Origin: Paenibacillus borealis
GTDB taxonomy: Bacteria > Bacillota > Bacilli > Paenibacillales > Paenibacillaceae
Direction: 5' to 3'
DNA length: 64,000 nucleotides
NCBI RefSeq assembly: GCF_000758665.1
Contig: NZ_CP009285.1
Coordinates: 2,418,001 to 2,482,000 of the forward strand
The position numbers and the translations under genes are program-made. Of this stretch, positions 1 to 7,864 are shown one piece after another. Below the pieces are notes generated by a model. It saw nothing but the letters and a program-made list of their open reading frames with translations. It ran no database searches and had not been told where the DNA came from. Every line of letters begins with the position of its first letter. Within the stretch, counting starts at the first letter, position 1.

Positions 1-382
1 CTTCATTCACCTGGCACGGCTGATGCAGGAGCTGCATCCCGGTGTGCCAATCGTCTCCATTCCGGGGATTTCCTCGGTCCTTGGCGCGGCGGCTGCCCTG
101 GAGCAGCCCTTGGCGGACGGAGATCAGCGGGTGGGAATTATTCCGGCGACTGATGACCGAGACGCACTGAAGGAAGCGCTGCTGCATCACGATACGGTGG
201 TGTTCCTTAAGGTGGCCAAGGTGCTGGATCTGGTGCTGGATGTGCTGGATGAACTGGGGCTGTCCGGCAAAGCATCCGTCGTTACCAAGGTAACCTCTCC
301 ATATGAAACCGTATGGCGCGATGCGCGGGATCTGCGGGGCAAGGAACTGGAGTACTTAAGTCTGATGGTGGTGAGCAAATGA
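1..382 (+). CDS. cbiL: Cobalt-factor/precorrin-2 C20-methyltransferase, C-terminal part
   Basis: The gene is cut by the window edge; the reading frame is open from base 2 and stops with TGA at 380-382. CbiL/CobI transfers a methyl group from S-adenosylmethionine to C20 of (cobalt-)precorrin-2 during corrin ring synthesis in the cytoplasm. The visible part carries the family's PGISS turn followed by an Ala-rich helix and the 'PLADGDQR...IIPA' stretch typical of this methyltransferase, then the strand/helix pattern of the C-terminal tetrapyrrole-methylase lobe. Its stop overlaps the start of cobM by four bases (ATGA), so the two are translationally coupled. Another tetrapyrrole methylase is possible, but the motif spacing fits CbiL best. 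Confidence 0.8.
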   Translation, partial: FIHLARLMQELHPGVPIVSIPGISSVLGAAAALEQPLADGDQRVGIIPATDDRDALKEALLHHDTVVFLKVAKVLDLVLDVLDELGLSGKASVVTKVTSPYETVWRDARDLRGKELEYLSLMVVSK

Positions 383-1182
383 CAGATATCGTGCTTGAAC
401 CTAAAGTATATATTGTGGGTGCCGGTCCCGGAGATCCGGAGCTGATTACAGTAAAAGGCAGCCGGATTCTGCGCTCGGCGGACGTGGTGCTCTATGCCGA
501 TTCACTCGTCAGTGAGGAGCTGATCCACAGCGCGAAGCCCGGTGCAGAGATACTGCGAAGCTCAGGACTGGATCTGGAGCAGCAGGTGGAGCTAATGGCG
601 GCAGCAGTCCAGTCCGGTAAAAGCGTAGCCCGCGTCCACACGGGCGACCCGTCCATGTACGGCGCGATTCTGGAGCAGATGTCGCTGCTGAAGCTGTGCG
701 GCGTCCGCTATGAAATCGTGCCGGGTGTAAGCTCGGTCTTTGCATCCGCAGCGGCGCTTGGCGCAGAGCTGACCGTGCCGGAGCTGACGCAGACGGTGAT
801 TCTGACCCGCGCGGAAGGACGCACACCGGTGCCGGAGCGTGAGCAGCTGCGCAAGCTGGCCGAGCATCACTGTACAGTAGCGCTCTTCCTGAGTGCTTCA
901 CTGGCCGGGCATGCGGCCGGGGAATTCCTGGCTGCCGGCTGGAGTCCGGATACACCGGTTGCTGTAGTGAAGCGGGCTACCTGGCCGGATCAGCAGATTC
1001 TGCGGACAACGGTGCAGAATTTGGAGGCAGATCTGCGTGATGCGGGCATCACCATGCATGCCATGATCCTGGCCGGATGGGCGCTGGACCCCGGACTGAC
1101 GGACCGCGATCAGCACCGCTCCAAGCTCTATGATAAGGCGTTTACCCATGGCTGCCGGGAAGGAACAGGCTCTGGTGAGTAA
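379..1182 (+). CDS. cobM: Precorrin-4 / cobalt-precorrin-4 C11-methyltransferase
   Basis: 267 residues, usual size for CobM/CbiF. It methylates C11 of (cobalt-)precorrin-4 with S-adenosylmethionine. The N-terminus has the signature GAGPGDPELITVKG of tetrapyrrole methylases (about residues 13-26), then the 'VLYADSLVSEEL' segment, the 'HTGDPSMYGA' cofactor loop and the 'PGVSSVFASAAAL' turn that together mark C11-methyltransferases. I chose ATG 379, which overlaps the upstream stop, because an earlier in-frame ATG would lie deep inside cbiL. It is followed by cbiG, whose start falls just inside the 3' end, continuing the cobalamin operon. Confidence 0.92.
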   Translation: MTDIVLEPKVYIVGAGPGDPELITVKGSRILRSADVVLYADSLVSEELIHSAKPGAEILRSSGLDLEQQVELMAAAVQSGKSVARVHTGDPSMYGAILEQMSLLKLCGVRYEIVPGVSSVFASAAALGAELTVPELTQTVILTRAEGRTPVPEREQLRKLAEHHCTVALFLSASLAGHAAGEFLAAGWSPDTPVAVVKRATWPDQQILRTTVQNLEADLRDAGITMHAMILAGWALDPGLTDRDQHRSKLYDKAFTHGCREGTGSGE

Positions 1183-2284
1183 GCGGCGGTATGCAGCTGT
1201 AGCCATCACGCGAAATGGCATCGGGCTGGCGCTGAAGCTGGGGGCGGGGCTTGGGGAGACGGAGGTTTTTTGTTATGCCAAGTATAGCGGCGGGGTGGAG
1301 GCGCGGCCTGGGGAGATTACGATTTTTGACGGGCCGGTCAAAGAATTACTTCCGGAGCTCTTCCGTAACTATGAAGGGGTAATTCTATTCTTCTCGCTGG
1401 GCGCTGCGGTCCGGCTCATTGCTCCGCTGCTGCAGGATAAAAGAATTGATCCCGCCGTCATCGTCACCGATGAGCGCGGGGAGCATGTCATCAGCATGCT
1501 GTCCGGCCATCTTGGGGGGGCCAACAGGCTGACGCTGCAGATCGCTGGGCTGCTCGGCAGTCATCCGGTCATTACGACGGCTTCCGATGTGCAGGGCACC
1601 TTCGCTGTGGATCTGCTGGGCCGGGAATACGGCTGGCGCGCGGACAGCTTTACCCGTATGAAAAGTGTCAGTGCTGCGCTCGTTAACGGGGAACCGGTAG
1701 CTTTTGTCCAGGAGAGCGGAGAGCCGGGTTGGCTGCCGCCGGATGCAGTGCTGCCGGAGCATGTGCGGTTATTCGCCAGCAGGGATGAGCTGCGGAATAG
1801 CGGCTTCAGCTTCAGCGCAGCAATTGTGGTGAGTGACCGGCTGACGGATGGTGAGGAGCCGGAGGAAGCTGCACTAGCTGAATGCTCTGTAGTGTATCGT
1901 CCGCGCAGCCTGGTGCTTGGGCTGGGCTGTAACCGCGGAACCTCTGCGGAGGAGCTTGAAGCTGTAGTGCTGCATACGCTGGCAGAACTGAGGCTATCGC
2001 TATACAGTGTGCGGAATGTGGCGACTGCCGGAATAAAGGGCGACGAGGCCGGATTGCTGGCTCTGTGTGCCAAATACGGCTGGGAGCTGGTTTTGTACTC
2101 ACCGGATCAGCTGAATACAATCGTACTGGACAATCCTTCGGAGGTAGTATTCAGAGCGACCGGAGCGTACGGAGTCTGTGAGCCTGCTGCATTGTTGTCT
2201 TCAGGCGCGCAGGCGCTACTGCAGAGTAAGCAAAAAAACGGAAATGTGACAATCGCCGTAGCGCGGGTTGTCTTTGCGGATTAG
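1175..2284 (+). CDS. cbiG: Cobalt-precorrin-5A hydrolase CbiG
   Basis: CbiG opens the delta-lactone of cobalt-precorrin-5A and releases the C2 unit as acetaldehyde, the ring-contraction step of the oxygen-independent pathway. The 369-residue protein begins with the family's 'AAVAITRNGIGLALKL' segment, then a CbiG N-terminal domain, a central 'GLGCNRGTSAEEL' loop (about residue 248) and the C-terminal domain ending in 'GVCEPAALL'. The start is probably GTG 1175, with GGAAGGA ten bases upstream and an eight-base overlap with cobM; ATG 1148 would add nine residues. The presence of cbiG rather than cobG points to cobalt-early (anaerobic) cobalamin synthesis. Confidence 0.9.
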   Translation: MSKRRYAAVAITRNGIGLALKLGAGLGETEVFCYAKYSGGVEARPGEITIFDGPVKELLPELFRNYEGVILFFSLGAAVRLIAPLLQDKRIDPAVIVTDERGEHVISMLSGHLGGANRLTLQIAGLLGSHPVITTASDVQGTFAVDLLGREYGWRADSFTRMKSVSAALVNGEPVAFVQESGEPGWLPPDAVLPEHVRLFASRDELRNSGFSFSAAIVVSDRLTDGEEPEEAALAECSVVYRPRSLVLGLGCNRGTSAEELEAVVLHTLAELRLSLYSVRNVATAGIKGDEAGLLALCAKYGWELVLYSPDQLNTIVLDNPSEVVFRATGAYGVCEPAALLSSGAQALLQSKQKNGNVTIAVARVVFAD

Positions 2285-2299
2285 AGCGGGGGAGAAGCG

Positions 2300-3940
2300 G
2301 TGAGTGAGACATGGAATGAAATGAAGGACCGGGAGCCTTTAATGCAGAAACGCCCCCGCTTTGTAGTGGCGGGCACAGGCAGCGGGTCCGGCAAAACGAC
2401 AGTCACGCTGGGACTGATGCGGGCGTTTGCCCGGCGCGGCTTGAAGGTTCAGGGCTTCAAATGCGGACCTGACTATATCGACCCCGCATATCATAGTGCA
2501 GTTACTGGCCGCCCCTCCCGCAACCTGGATTCTTGGATGACCTCAAGCAGCTATATGCAGGAGTATTTCCTGAGCACATCGGAGGAGGCGGACCTGTCGG
2601 TCATTGAAGGCGTAATGGGATTGTATGACGGCAAAGAGGACACTGCACTCACCGGATCAACGGCCGAAATCGCCATCCTGACGGACAGTCCGGTGCTGCT
2701 TGTAGTCGATGTCCGCAGTATGGGACGCAGTGCTGCGGCCATTGTCCTGGGCTTTCAGCAGCTGGAGCCGCAGGTGCGGATAGCTGCGGTTATCGTGAAC
2801 CGCTGCGGCAGTGAGGGGCACTACCGGATGGTCCGGGCAGCGGTTGAAGCGGCCTGCGGCATTCCGGTCATCGGCTGGCTGCCGCGGGACGGCGGCCTTG
2901 ATATCCCGGAGCGCCATCTGGGGCTGCTTCCGGCAGTAGAGCGCGGAGAGCTGGAGCCGCTGTTCGAACATGCCGCCGGTCTGCTGGCGCAAGGCACCGA
3001 TCTGGAGCGGCTGCTGGAGCTTGCTGCTGCTGCGCCTGCATTGCAGTACCCACCGGTACTGGAAACGGTGCTGCAGGCAGAAGGGGCTCGGCTGAATTGC
3101 CCGGGTATACCGGAGCAAGCAGAGCAGGCGTGTAAGGGAACTGATACTTCAGGTTTGAGCTGTCCGCAAGCAATAGACCCTGCATCATATGAGCAGCCGC
3201 GGGCAGCGGGATCTCCTTTGCCTTCTCCGGCAGTACTGGAAATGCTAGCGGATACGAACGGGCCGGCGTCCACTCCCATGCAGCCGGTCATTGCCATTGC
3301 CCGGGATGCGGCATTCAATTTCTATTATGCTGATAATCTGGAGCTGCTCGTGCGGGCGGGTGCGCGGCTGGTTACGTTCAGCCCGCTGAGCGGAGAGGGA
3401 ATCCCCCCGGAAGCCGATGGAATCTATATCGGCGGCGGGTTTCCGGAGGAATTCGCAGCCGTGATTGCAGCGAATTCGCTCTTCCTGGACGGCTTAAGAG
3501 CTGCAGCTGCAGACGGAATGCCGCTGTATGCGGAATGCGGCGGCTATATGATTCTGGCCCGCAGCCTGACCGACCGCTCCGGCGCTGTGCATGAGATGGC
3601 CGGAATCATTCCGGCACATACCGTAATGCAGGAGCGCCGTGCCGCTCTCGGATACCGTGAGGTGACAGCACTCCACGATTGCCTGTTGCTGAAGCAGGGC
3701 GGGCGTCTGCGCGGCCATGAATTCCATTATTCCAGCATGAGCTACACTCCTGGTGAAGCCCGGACGTATGCCTATGAGAGCAAAGGCAGAGGGGGCAGTC
3801 ATCCTGAGGGCTACATCAGTGGCAACATTATGGCTGCTTATGCGCATATTCATTTGGCTTCCCACCTCCCGGCTGCCGGGCGGCTGGTGGAAGCCTGCCG
3901 TACGTATCGGGAACAGAAGCACACCGCGCAGCGGCCCTGA
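2300..3940 (+). CDS. cbiA: Cobyrinic acid a,c-diamide synthase
   Basis: ATP- and glutamine-dependent amidation of carboxylates a and c of cobyrinic acid. GTG start 2300 follows a GGGGGAGAAG ribosome site directly after cbiG. Seen: a P-loop 'GTGSGSGKTT' near residue 27, the 'FKCGPDYIDP' motif, 'EGVMGLYDG', and a C-terminal class I-like glutaminase domain with the nucleophile Cys in 'AECGGYM' (about residue 413) and the 'GGGFPEEF' loop. At 546 residues it is longer than the usual 450-470. The excess is an unconserved, Ala/Pro/Gln-rich stretch at about residues 235-325 between the synthetase and glutaminase domains, which looks like an expanded linker. Last gene of the cobalamin run; no clear terminator follows. 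Confidence 0.92.
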   Translation: MSETWNEMKDREPLMQKRPRFVVAGTGSGSGKTTVTLGLMRAFARRGLKVQGFKCGPDYIDPAYHSAVTGRPSRNLDSWMTSSSYMQEYFLSTSEEADLSVIEGVMGLYDGKEDTALTGSTAEIAILTDSPVLLVVDVRSMGRSAAAIVLGFQQLEPQVRIAAVIVNRCGSEGHYRMVRAAVEAACGIPVIGWLPRDGGLDIPERHLGLLPAVERGELEPLFEHAAGLLAQGTDLERLLELAAAAPALQYPPVLETVLQAEGARLNCPGIPEQAEQACKGTDTSGLSCPQAIDPASYEQPRAAGSPLPSPAVLEMLADTNGPASTPMQPVIAIARDAAFNFYYADNLELLVRAGARLVTFSPLSGEGIPPEADGIYIGGGFPEEFAAVIAANSLFLDGLRAAAADGMPLYAECGGYMILARSLTDRSGAVHEMAGIIPAHTVMQERRAALGYREVTALHDCLLLKQGGRLRGHEFHYSSMSYTPGEARTYAYESKGRGGSHPEGYISGNIMAAYAHIHLASHLPAAGRLVEACRTYREQKHTAQRP

Positions 3941-4251
3941 ACATCGGTCGCAGCCTCTCTGGCACTACAAATGGAAGCGGCGCGGATACCCGGATCATGT
4001 CAACAATGATCTGTTGGTTTTCGTGCAATCAAACGGCTGGAAATCCGCCATTTTCTACATTCTGTTGTATTTCCTGCAATTGATTTTTGGATTTTTTCTG
4101 TAAAATAGGAGATTGCTCGAAATCTATTGCAGTAAATACATTAGAGTCCAATTATGGGACGTTTTTAACGGAATCTGATGTACATAATACAATCAGCCTG
4201 GCAGCCTTGAAATCTATATCCGTCTTTTCTGACGCCATGTATGTCAACCGC
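3941..4251. other. Intergenic region after cbiA
   Basis: About 310 bases with no convincing gene or terminator. It holds two AT-rich stretches of the 'ttgtatttcctgcaatt' type (4064-4083 and around 4120-4144) related to the dispersed TTGTAYTTYGTACAA repeat described for other intergenic regions of this window. Confidence 0.5.
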
Positions 4252-4280
4252 TTGTCATACAGCTGAAGGCCACGTATAAT
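4252..4280 (+). promoter_or_regulatory. SigA-type promoter for the ROK kinase gene
   Basis: TTGTCA (4252-4257), a 17-base spacer and a perfect TATAAT (4275-4280). Transcription would begin near 4287, giving an unusually long leader of about 215 bases before the kinase start. Confidence 0.7.
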
Positions 4281-4286
4281 AAAAAA

Positions 4287-4504
4287 TAGAGAGCGCTTTA
4301 TTGACCGTAAGGCTAACGCAAATACAGCCCTTATGCGGCAATGCGTCTGAGTATTAAGCCTTGCGTTTTAAGTCTTATTTGTGTGCACTTAACATGAGAG
4401 TAGCCATTAACACAAGGACCGGAGTTTCAATTTCTGTGTTAATAAGCAACAGCGCAATTATCTAAATACTAAATATGATTGTACGGAGAAGGGAGAACAC
4501 TGCA
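4287..4504 (+). other. Long structured 5' leader of the ROK kinase gene
   Basis: The leader contains an 8-bp inverted repeat TTAACACA/TGTGTTAA (4407-4414 and 4435-4442) and a more distant pairing AACGCAA/TTGCGTT near 4317 and 4364. There is no U-tract, so this is not an intrinsic terminator. It matches no riboswitch class that I recognise. Confidence 0.4.
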
Positions 4505-5386
4505 GTGGGATTATTGGGAGCGGTTGAAGCAGGCGGAACAAAGTTTGTATGCGGAATCGGAAATGAGGACGGGACGATTATCGACCGGGTGAGCTTCCCG
4601 ACTACTACCCCTCAGGAAACGATGGGGCTGGTATTGGATTACTTCACCGGTAAAGGAGTGGAAGCCATTGGCATCGGTTCCTTTGGACCGATTGACCCGG
4701 TGATCGGCAGCGCTACCTACGGGTATATTACAACGACACCGAAACCCCACTGGGGCGGTTATAATCTGGTAGGAGCCGTGGCTGAGCATTTCGATGTACC
4801 GATCGGTTTCGATACAGATGTGAACGGAGCAGCCCTGGGAGAGTACACATGGGGAGCTGCTCAAGGACTGGACAGCTGCCTCTACATCACGGTAGGCACC
4901 GGCATCGGCGCCGGTGCAGTGGTCGGCGGGAAGCTGGTCCACGGGCTGTCCCATCCTGAGATGGGACATATTCTGGTCCGCCGCCATCCGGAGGATCACT
5001 ATGAAGGCTTCTGCCCTTATCATGGCGATTGCCTGGAAGGCCTGGCGGCAGGCCCGGCGATCGGCAAACGCTGGGGCAAGCCGGCGGGGGAGCTGCCGGC
5101 AGATCATCCGGCCTGGGCGATGGAGGCCCACTATCTGGCCCACGCCCTGATGAACTATGTGCTGATCCTCTCGCCGCAGAGAATCGTGATGGGCGGCGGT
5201 GTGATGAAGCAGAGCCAGCTCTTCCCGCTGATCCATACCAAGCTGCAGGAACTGCTTAGCGGATATGTGCAGCATCCGGCGCTCAATGAAGCCATCGGCA
5301 GCTATATTGTCCCTCCACAGCTCGGGGATAACGCCGGACTCTCAGGTTCGCTTGGACTCGCCAAGCTGGCACTTGACCGCCGGTAG
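4505..5386 (+). CDS. ROK-family fructokinase
   Basis: Probable ATP-dependent fructokinase of the zinc-containing ROK group (B. subtilis YdhR/GmuE type), feeding fructose 6-phosphate to glycolysis. The N-terminal 'GAVEAGGTKFVC' is the ROK phosphate loop; 'DTDVNGAALGEYTWGA' (about residue 103) holds the catalytic Asp; 'HPEMGH...CPYHGDCLEGLAAGPA' gives the His and Cys ligands of the structural zinc. GTG 4505 is chosen because GAAGGGAG lies about ten bases upstream; the in-frame ATG 4475 has no ribosome site. 293 residues, normal for the family. It stands alone with its own promoter and long leader. Substrate could be another hexose such as mannose. Confidence 0.87.
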   Translation: MGLLGAVEAGGTKFVCGIGNEDGTIIDRVSFPTTTPQETMGLVLDYFTGKGVEAIGIGSFGPIDPVIGSATYGYITTTPKPHWGGYNLVGAVAEHFDVPIGFDTDVNGAALGEYTWGAAQGLDSCLYITVGTGIGAGAVVGGKLVHGLSHPEMGHILVRRHPEDHYEGFCPYHGDCLEGLAAGPAIGKRWGKPAGELPADHPAWAMEAHYLAHALMNYVLILSPQRIVMGGGVMKQSQLFPLIHTKLQELLSGYVQHPALNEAIGSYIVPPQLGDNAGLSGSLGLAKLALDRR

Positions 5387-5405
5387 GGCGTCCTGTAAAA
5401 AGGCA

Positions 5406-5433
5406 TTGACTGTTTCGTAATATGTGGTATCCT
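5406..5433 (+). promoter_or_regulatory. Candidate SigA promoter
   Basis: TTGACT (5406-5411), 16-base spacer, TATCCT (5428-5433). A strong hairpin terminator follows only about 25 bases after the expected start, so this could drive a very short RNA or a conditionally terminated leader of the HRDC gene. Confidence 0.45.
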
Positions 5434-5462
5434 AGGTTTTAACAGTATAGCATTTAAGAGGA

Positions 5463-5507
5463 AGCACCTCTTTCACGAATTTCGTGGGAGAGGTGCTTTT
5501 TTTGTGT
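5463..5507 (+). terminator. Intrinsic terminator
   Basis: AGCACCTC...GAGGTGCT stem with an extended inner stem around CACGAA/TTCGTG, followed by seven T. It ends the kinase transcript or acts as an attenuator ahead of the next gene. Confidence 0.85.
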
Positions 5508-5644
5508 GCGAAGATAAGAATTTATAGGCTTCCCGCAATAAATAATTCTTATCTTTCCCGCTGAAACGGTACCGGGCGGGGACAGGGAATCCGGTCCGCA
5601 CAAATGATCATGCATGCTGTAAGACGATGAAGGTAGGGATTTAT

Positions 5645-6661
5645 ATGCAGATCGTATTTATGAACCGGTTGTCCAGAATGTCAGGAGTGGACCAGGAAGT
5701 ATTTGCCCAATTGTGGATTGGAGAGGAGGAGGGACTGTGGCGTCTAGGCTGGCGCGACTTCTCAGGGGAGCAGGAAATGGGCGACAGCTTATGGTATGAA
5801 GGCGGTTCTTGGAGTGAAATGCTGTGTGTGTACCGGCATGAGCTGGCAATGAAGATGGGAGACGGTTACCGTCCCCTGATTGATGGTGTATTTCATGAAG
5901 ATGAGCATCTTAGCAGCCGCGGACAGGAGCAGCTTAAACTGCAGTATTACAGTGAGCAGCACGGGAATGAAACGGTCTATGAGGAGCTGTGCTCCTGGCG
6001 CAGGGGGAAGGCCTCCAGCGAACGCAAGGCACCTTATATCCTGGCCAGCAACCGTCTGCTGCGGATGATCAGTGCATTTCTGCCTCATACGGCGGAAGAG
6101 CTGCTGCAGATTCCCGGAGTAGGTGAAGGTAAAGCCTCGCAATATGGTGCCGACTGGCTCAGTATTACCTCCGGTGTGCAGCGTGAACATCAATATCCGC
6201 TGGGCTGGGTAAGTGATTCGATCGACGAAGAGAGCTTTGTTTCGTGGCTGTACAAACAGAAGGAGCTCAAATACAAGAAGCAGCTGGAGCGGCTGCGGCT
6301 GCGGCGTGTACTGCTTCAGGGCATTGAAGGCGGACAAGGCATGGAGCAGCTCAAAGGGCTCAGCGGAGTCTCCAGACGCGAAGTCCTCGAAGCCGTAGAA
6401 GAGCTGGAGAAGGACGGCTATTCCGTCGAGAAGCTCATTGCTCTTGAACTCAGTGAAGTTACTTCCCAGGAACTGAACAATATATGGACAGCCTATGAAC
6501 TGATCGGAGATACGTTCCTGAAGCCGGTACTCTACAAAGCCTATGGCGAGGACTTCTCCCCTGCTGAAGGCCTGGATATGTACTATGAGCGTCTGCGGCT
6601 GATCCGTATCCGCTTCCGCCGGGAGCAGCCGGCCGCGTTGGGACTGGCTACGAATCTGTAA
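5645..6661 (+). CDS. HRDC-domain protein, function unknown
   Basis: 338 residues. A helicase-and-RNaseD C-terminal (HRDC) domain is visible at about residues 130-185: 'ILASNRLLRMISAFLPHTAEELLQIPGVGEGKASQYG'-like sequence with the typical hydrophobic helices and the 'PGVGEGKA' turn. The C-terminal 140 residues are helical and charged, resembling the helix-turn-helix tail of RecQ-like or YpbB-like proteins. There are no helicase motifs, so it is not a helicase itself; nucleic-acid binding is inferred. ATG 5645 is preferred over ATG 5627 because AAGGTAGGGA sits at the right distance. Single gene, closed by a strong terminator. Confidence 0.75.
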   Translation: MQIVFMNRLSRMSGVDQEVFAQLWIGEEEGLWRLGWRDFSGEQEMGDSLWYEGGSWSEMLCVYRHELAMKMGDGYRPLIDGVFHEDEHLSSRGQEQLKLQYYSEQHGNETVYEELCSWRRGKASSERKAPYILASNRLLRMISAFLPHTAEELLQIPGVGEGKASQYGADWLSITSGVQREHQYPLGWVSDSIDEESFVSWLYKQKELKYKKQLERLRLRRVLLQGIEGGQGMEQLKGLSGVSRREVLEAVEELEKDGYSVEKLIALELSEVTSQELNNIWTAYELIGDTFLKPVLYKAYGEDFSPAEGLDMYYERLRLIRIRFRREQPAALGLATNL

Positions 6662-6686
6662 GAAGCAGCGTTCTTCCCCGGATTAA

Positions 6687-6740
6687 CCCTGCACAGCTTG
6701 CTTTTCCTTTCGCGAGAGAGGAAGCGCGCTGCAGGGTTTT
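6687..6740 (+). terminator. Intrinsic terminator
   Basis: Long hairpin CCCTGCA...TGCAGGG with a second paired block TTCCTTTC/GAGAGGAA-like inside, followed by TTTT. Ends the HRDC gene. Confidence 0.8.
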
Positions 6741-6831
6741 ATCTGCGAGCGGCAGTGTCTTGCAGGTTATTAGGAGAAAGGGGCAATTAGCGTTACTATA
6801 CCTGTATGCAGTTAATAAAGGAGTGAGACAG

Positions 6832-7773
6832 ATGATAGTAACGCTGACGGTTAATCCAAGTGTCGATGCCAGTACGGGCATAGGTCAGGTGGTCCCGGAT
6901 CATAAGCTGCGCTGCCGCGAGGCGTCTTATAAACCGGGCGGCGGCGGTGTGAATGTGTCCCGGGCGATTCACAGGCTGGGCGGGGATTCCCTGGCACTGT
7001 ATGCCTCGGGCGGACTTCACGGACAATTGCTGCACCATATGCTGGAACAGGAGGGCGTAAGGCACCAGGAGATTCCGATTAGCGGGCAGACAAGGGAGAA
7101 TCTGATTGTCGTGGAGGAATCCACCGGGCAGCAGTACCGGTTCGATATGCCGGGCCCGCGGTTCATCGAAGGGGACTGGAAGGAGTGTCTGGAGCAATTA
7201 ACGGCGCTGCCGGACAAGCCGGCTTATATCGTAGCCAGCGGCAGTCTGCCCCCAGGCTGTCCCGCTGATTTCTATGCGCGTGTCATTGAAGCGGCGAAGC
7301 CATGGAAGGCACGGGTCATTGTGGATACTTCCGGGGAAGCGCTGCAGCTTGCAGCTGATGCCGGAGTCTACCTGTTGAAGCCGAACGCCCGTGAGCTTGA
7401 AGATTTGTCGGGCCATGCTATATCCGGTGATGAGGAAGTAAAGGCAGCCGCGCTGCAGCTGATTGAAGAAGGGCGGACGGAAGTAGTAGTCGTCTCACTC
7501 GGCGGGGACGGGGCGCTGCTGATTACCAGAGACGGCTGTGAGCACCTGCGGGCACCTGAAGTTCCCGTGCTCAGCGTCGTCGGCGCGGGCGACAGTCTGG
7601 TAGCCGGGCTGGTGTATAGTCTGGAACGGGGCTGGCCGCTGCGCAGAGCCGTTCAGTTCGGCATCGCCTCCGGAGCTGCTGCAGTCATGAATCCGGAGCG
7701 CCAGCTGTGCAAGCGCGAGGATACGGAGCGGTTGTTTGCCGGCATGGATACCGGTGCAGCCGGACATATGTAA
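6832..7773 (+). CDS. pfkB: PfkB-family 6-phosphofructokinase (1-phosphofructokinase type)
   Basis: Sugar-phosphate kinase of the ribokinase fold. Many segments match the E. coli minor phosphofructokinase PfkB: 'TLTVNPSVDAS', 'LRCREASYKPGGGGVNVSRAI', 'TRENL...QYRFDMPG', 'GSLPPG', 'IVDTSGEAL', 'LLKPNARELE', 'VVSLGGDGAL' and 'VVGAGDSLVAG', where the GAGD Asp is the catalytic base. Expected reaction: fructose 6-phosphate plus ATP to fructose 1,6-bisphosphate; use of fructose 1-phosphate or tagatose 6-phosphate cannot be excluded. There is no adjacent fructose PTS, which argues against a dedicated FruK. ATG 6832 follows AAAGGAG; the frame extends upstream without a ribosome site. 313 residues, normal length. 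Confidence 0.88.
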   Translation: MIVTLTVNPSVDASTGIGQVVPDHKLRCREASYKPGGGGVNVSRAIHRLGGDSLALYASGGLHGQLLHHMLEQEGVRHQEIPISGQTRENLIVVEESTGQQYRFDMPGPRFIEGDWKECLEQLTALPDKPAYIVASGSLPPGCPADFYARVIEAAKPWKARVIVDTSGEALQLAADAGVYLLKPNARELEDLSGHAISGDEEVKAAALQLIEEGRTEVVVVSLGGDGALLITRDGCEHLRAPEVPVLSVVGAGDSLVAGLVYSLERGWPLRRAVQFGIASGAAAVMNPERQLCKREDTERLFAGMDTGAAGHM

Positions 7774-7794
7774 GTTTTGTGGCCGCCATTTACC

Positions 7795-7842
7795 AAAAAG
7801 ACGAAGGCTTCCCTATACCCTGAGGTATCCGGTGCCTTCGTC
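7795..7842 (-). terminator. Intrinsic terminator of corA
   Basis: On the minus strand GACGAAGGC...GCCTTCGTC (7800-7842) is followed by CTTTTT (7795-7800). On the plus strand the hairpin lies just after pfkB and may also serve it, though without a T-run. Confidence 0.8.
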
Positions 7843-7864
7843 CTGCGTATTCGTCCGCCCAGTT

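Noticed and set aside
4288..4303. Catabolite-repression (cre) site near the ROK promoter (gagagcgcttta)
   Set aside because: Four mismatches to the CcpA consensus, including the outer bases.
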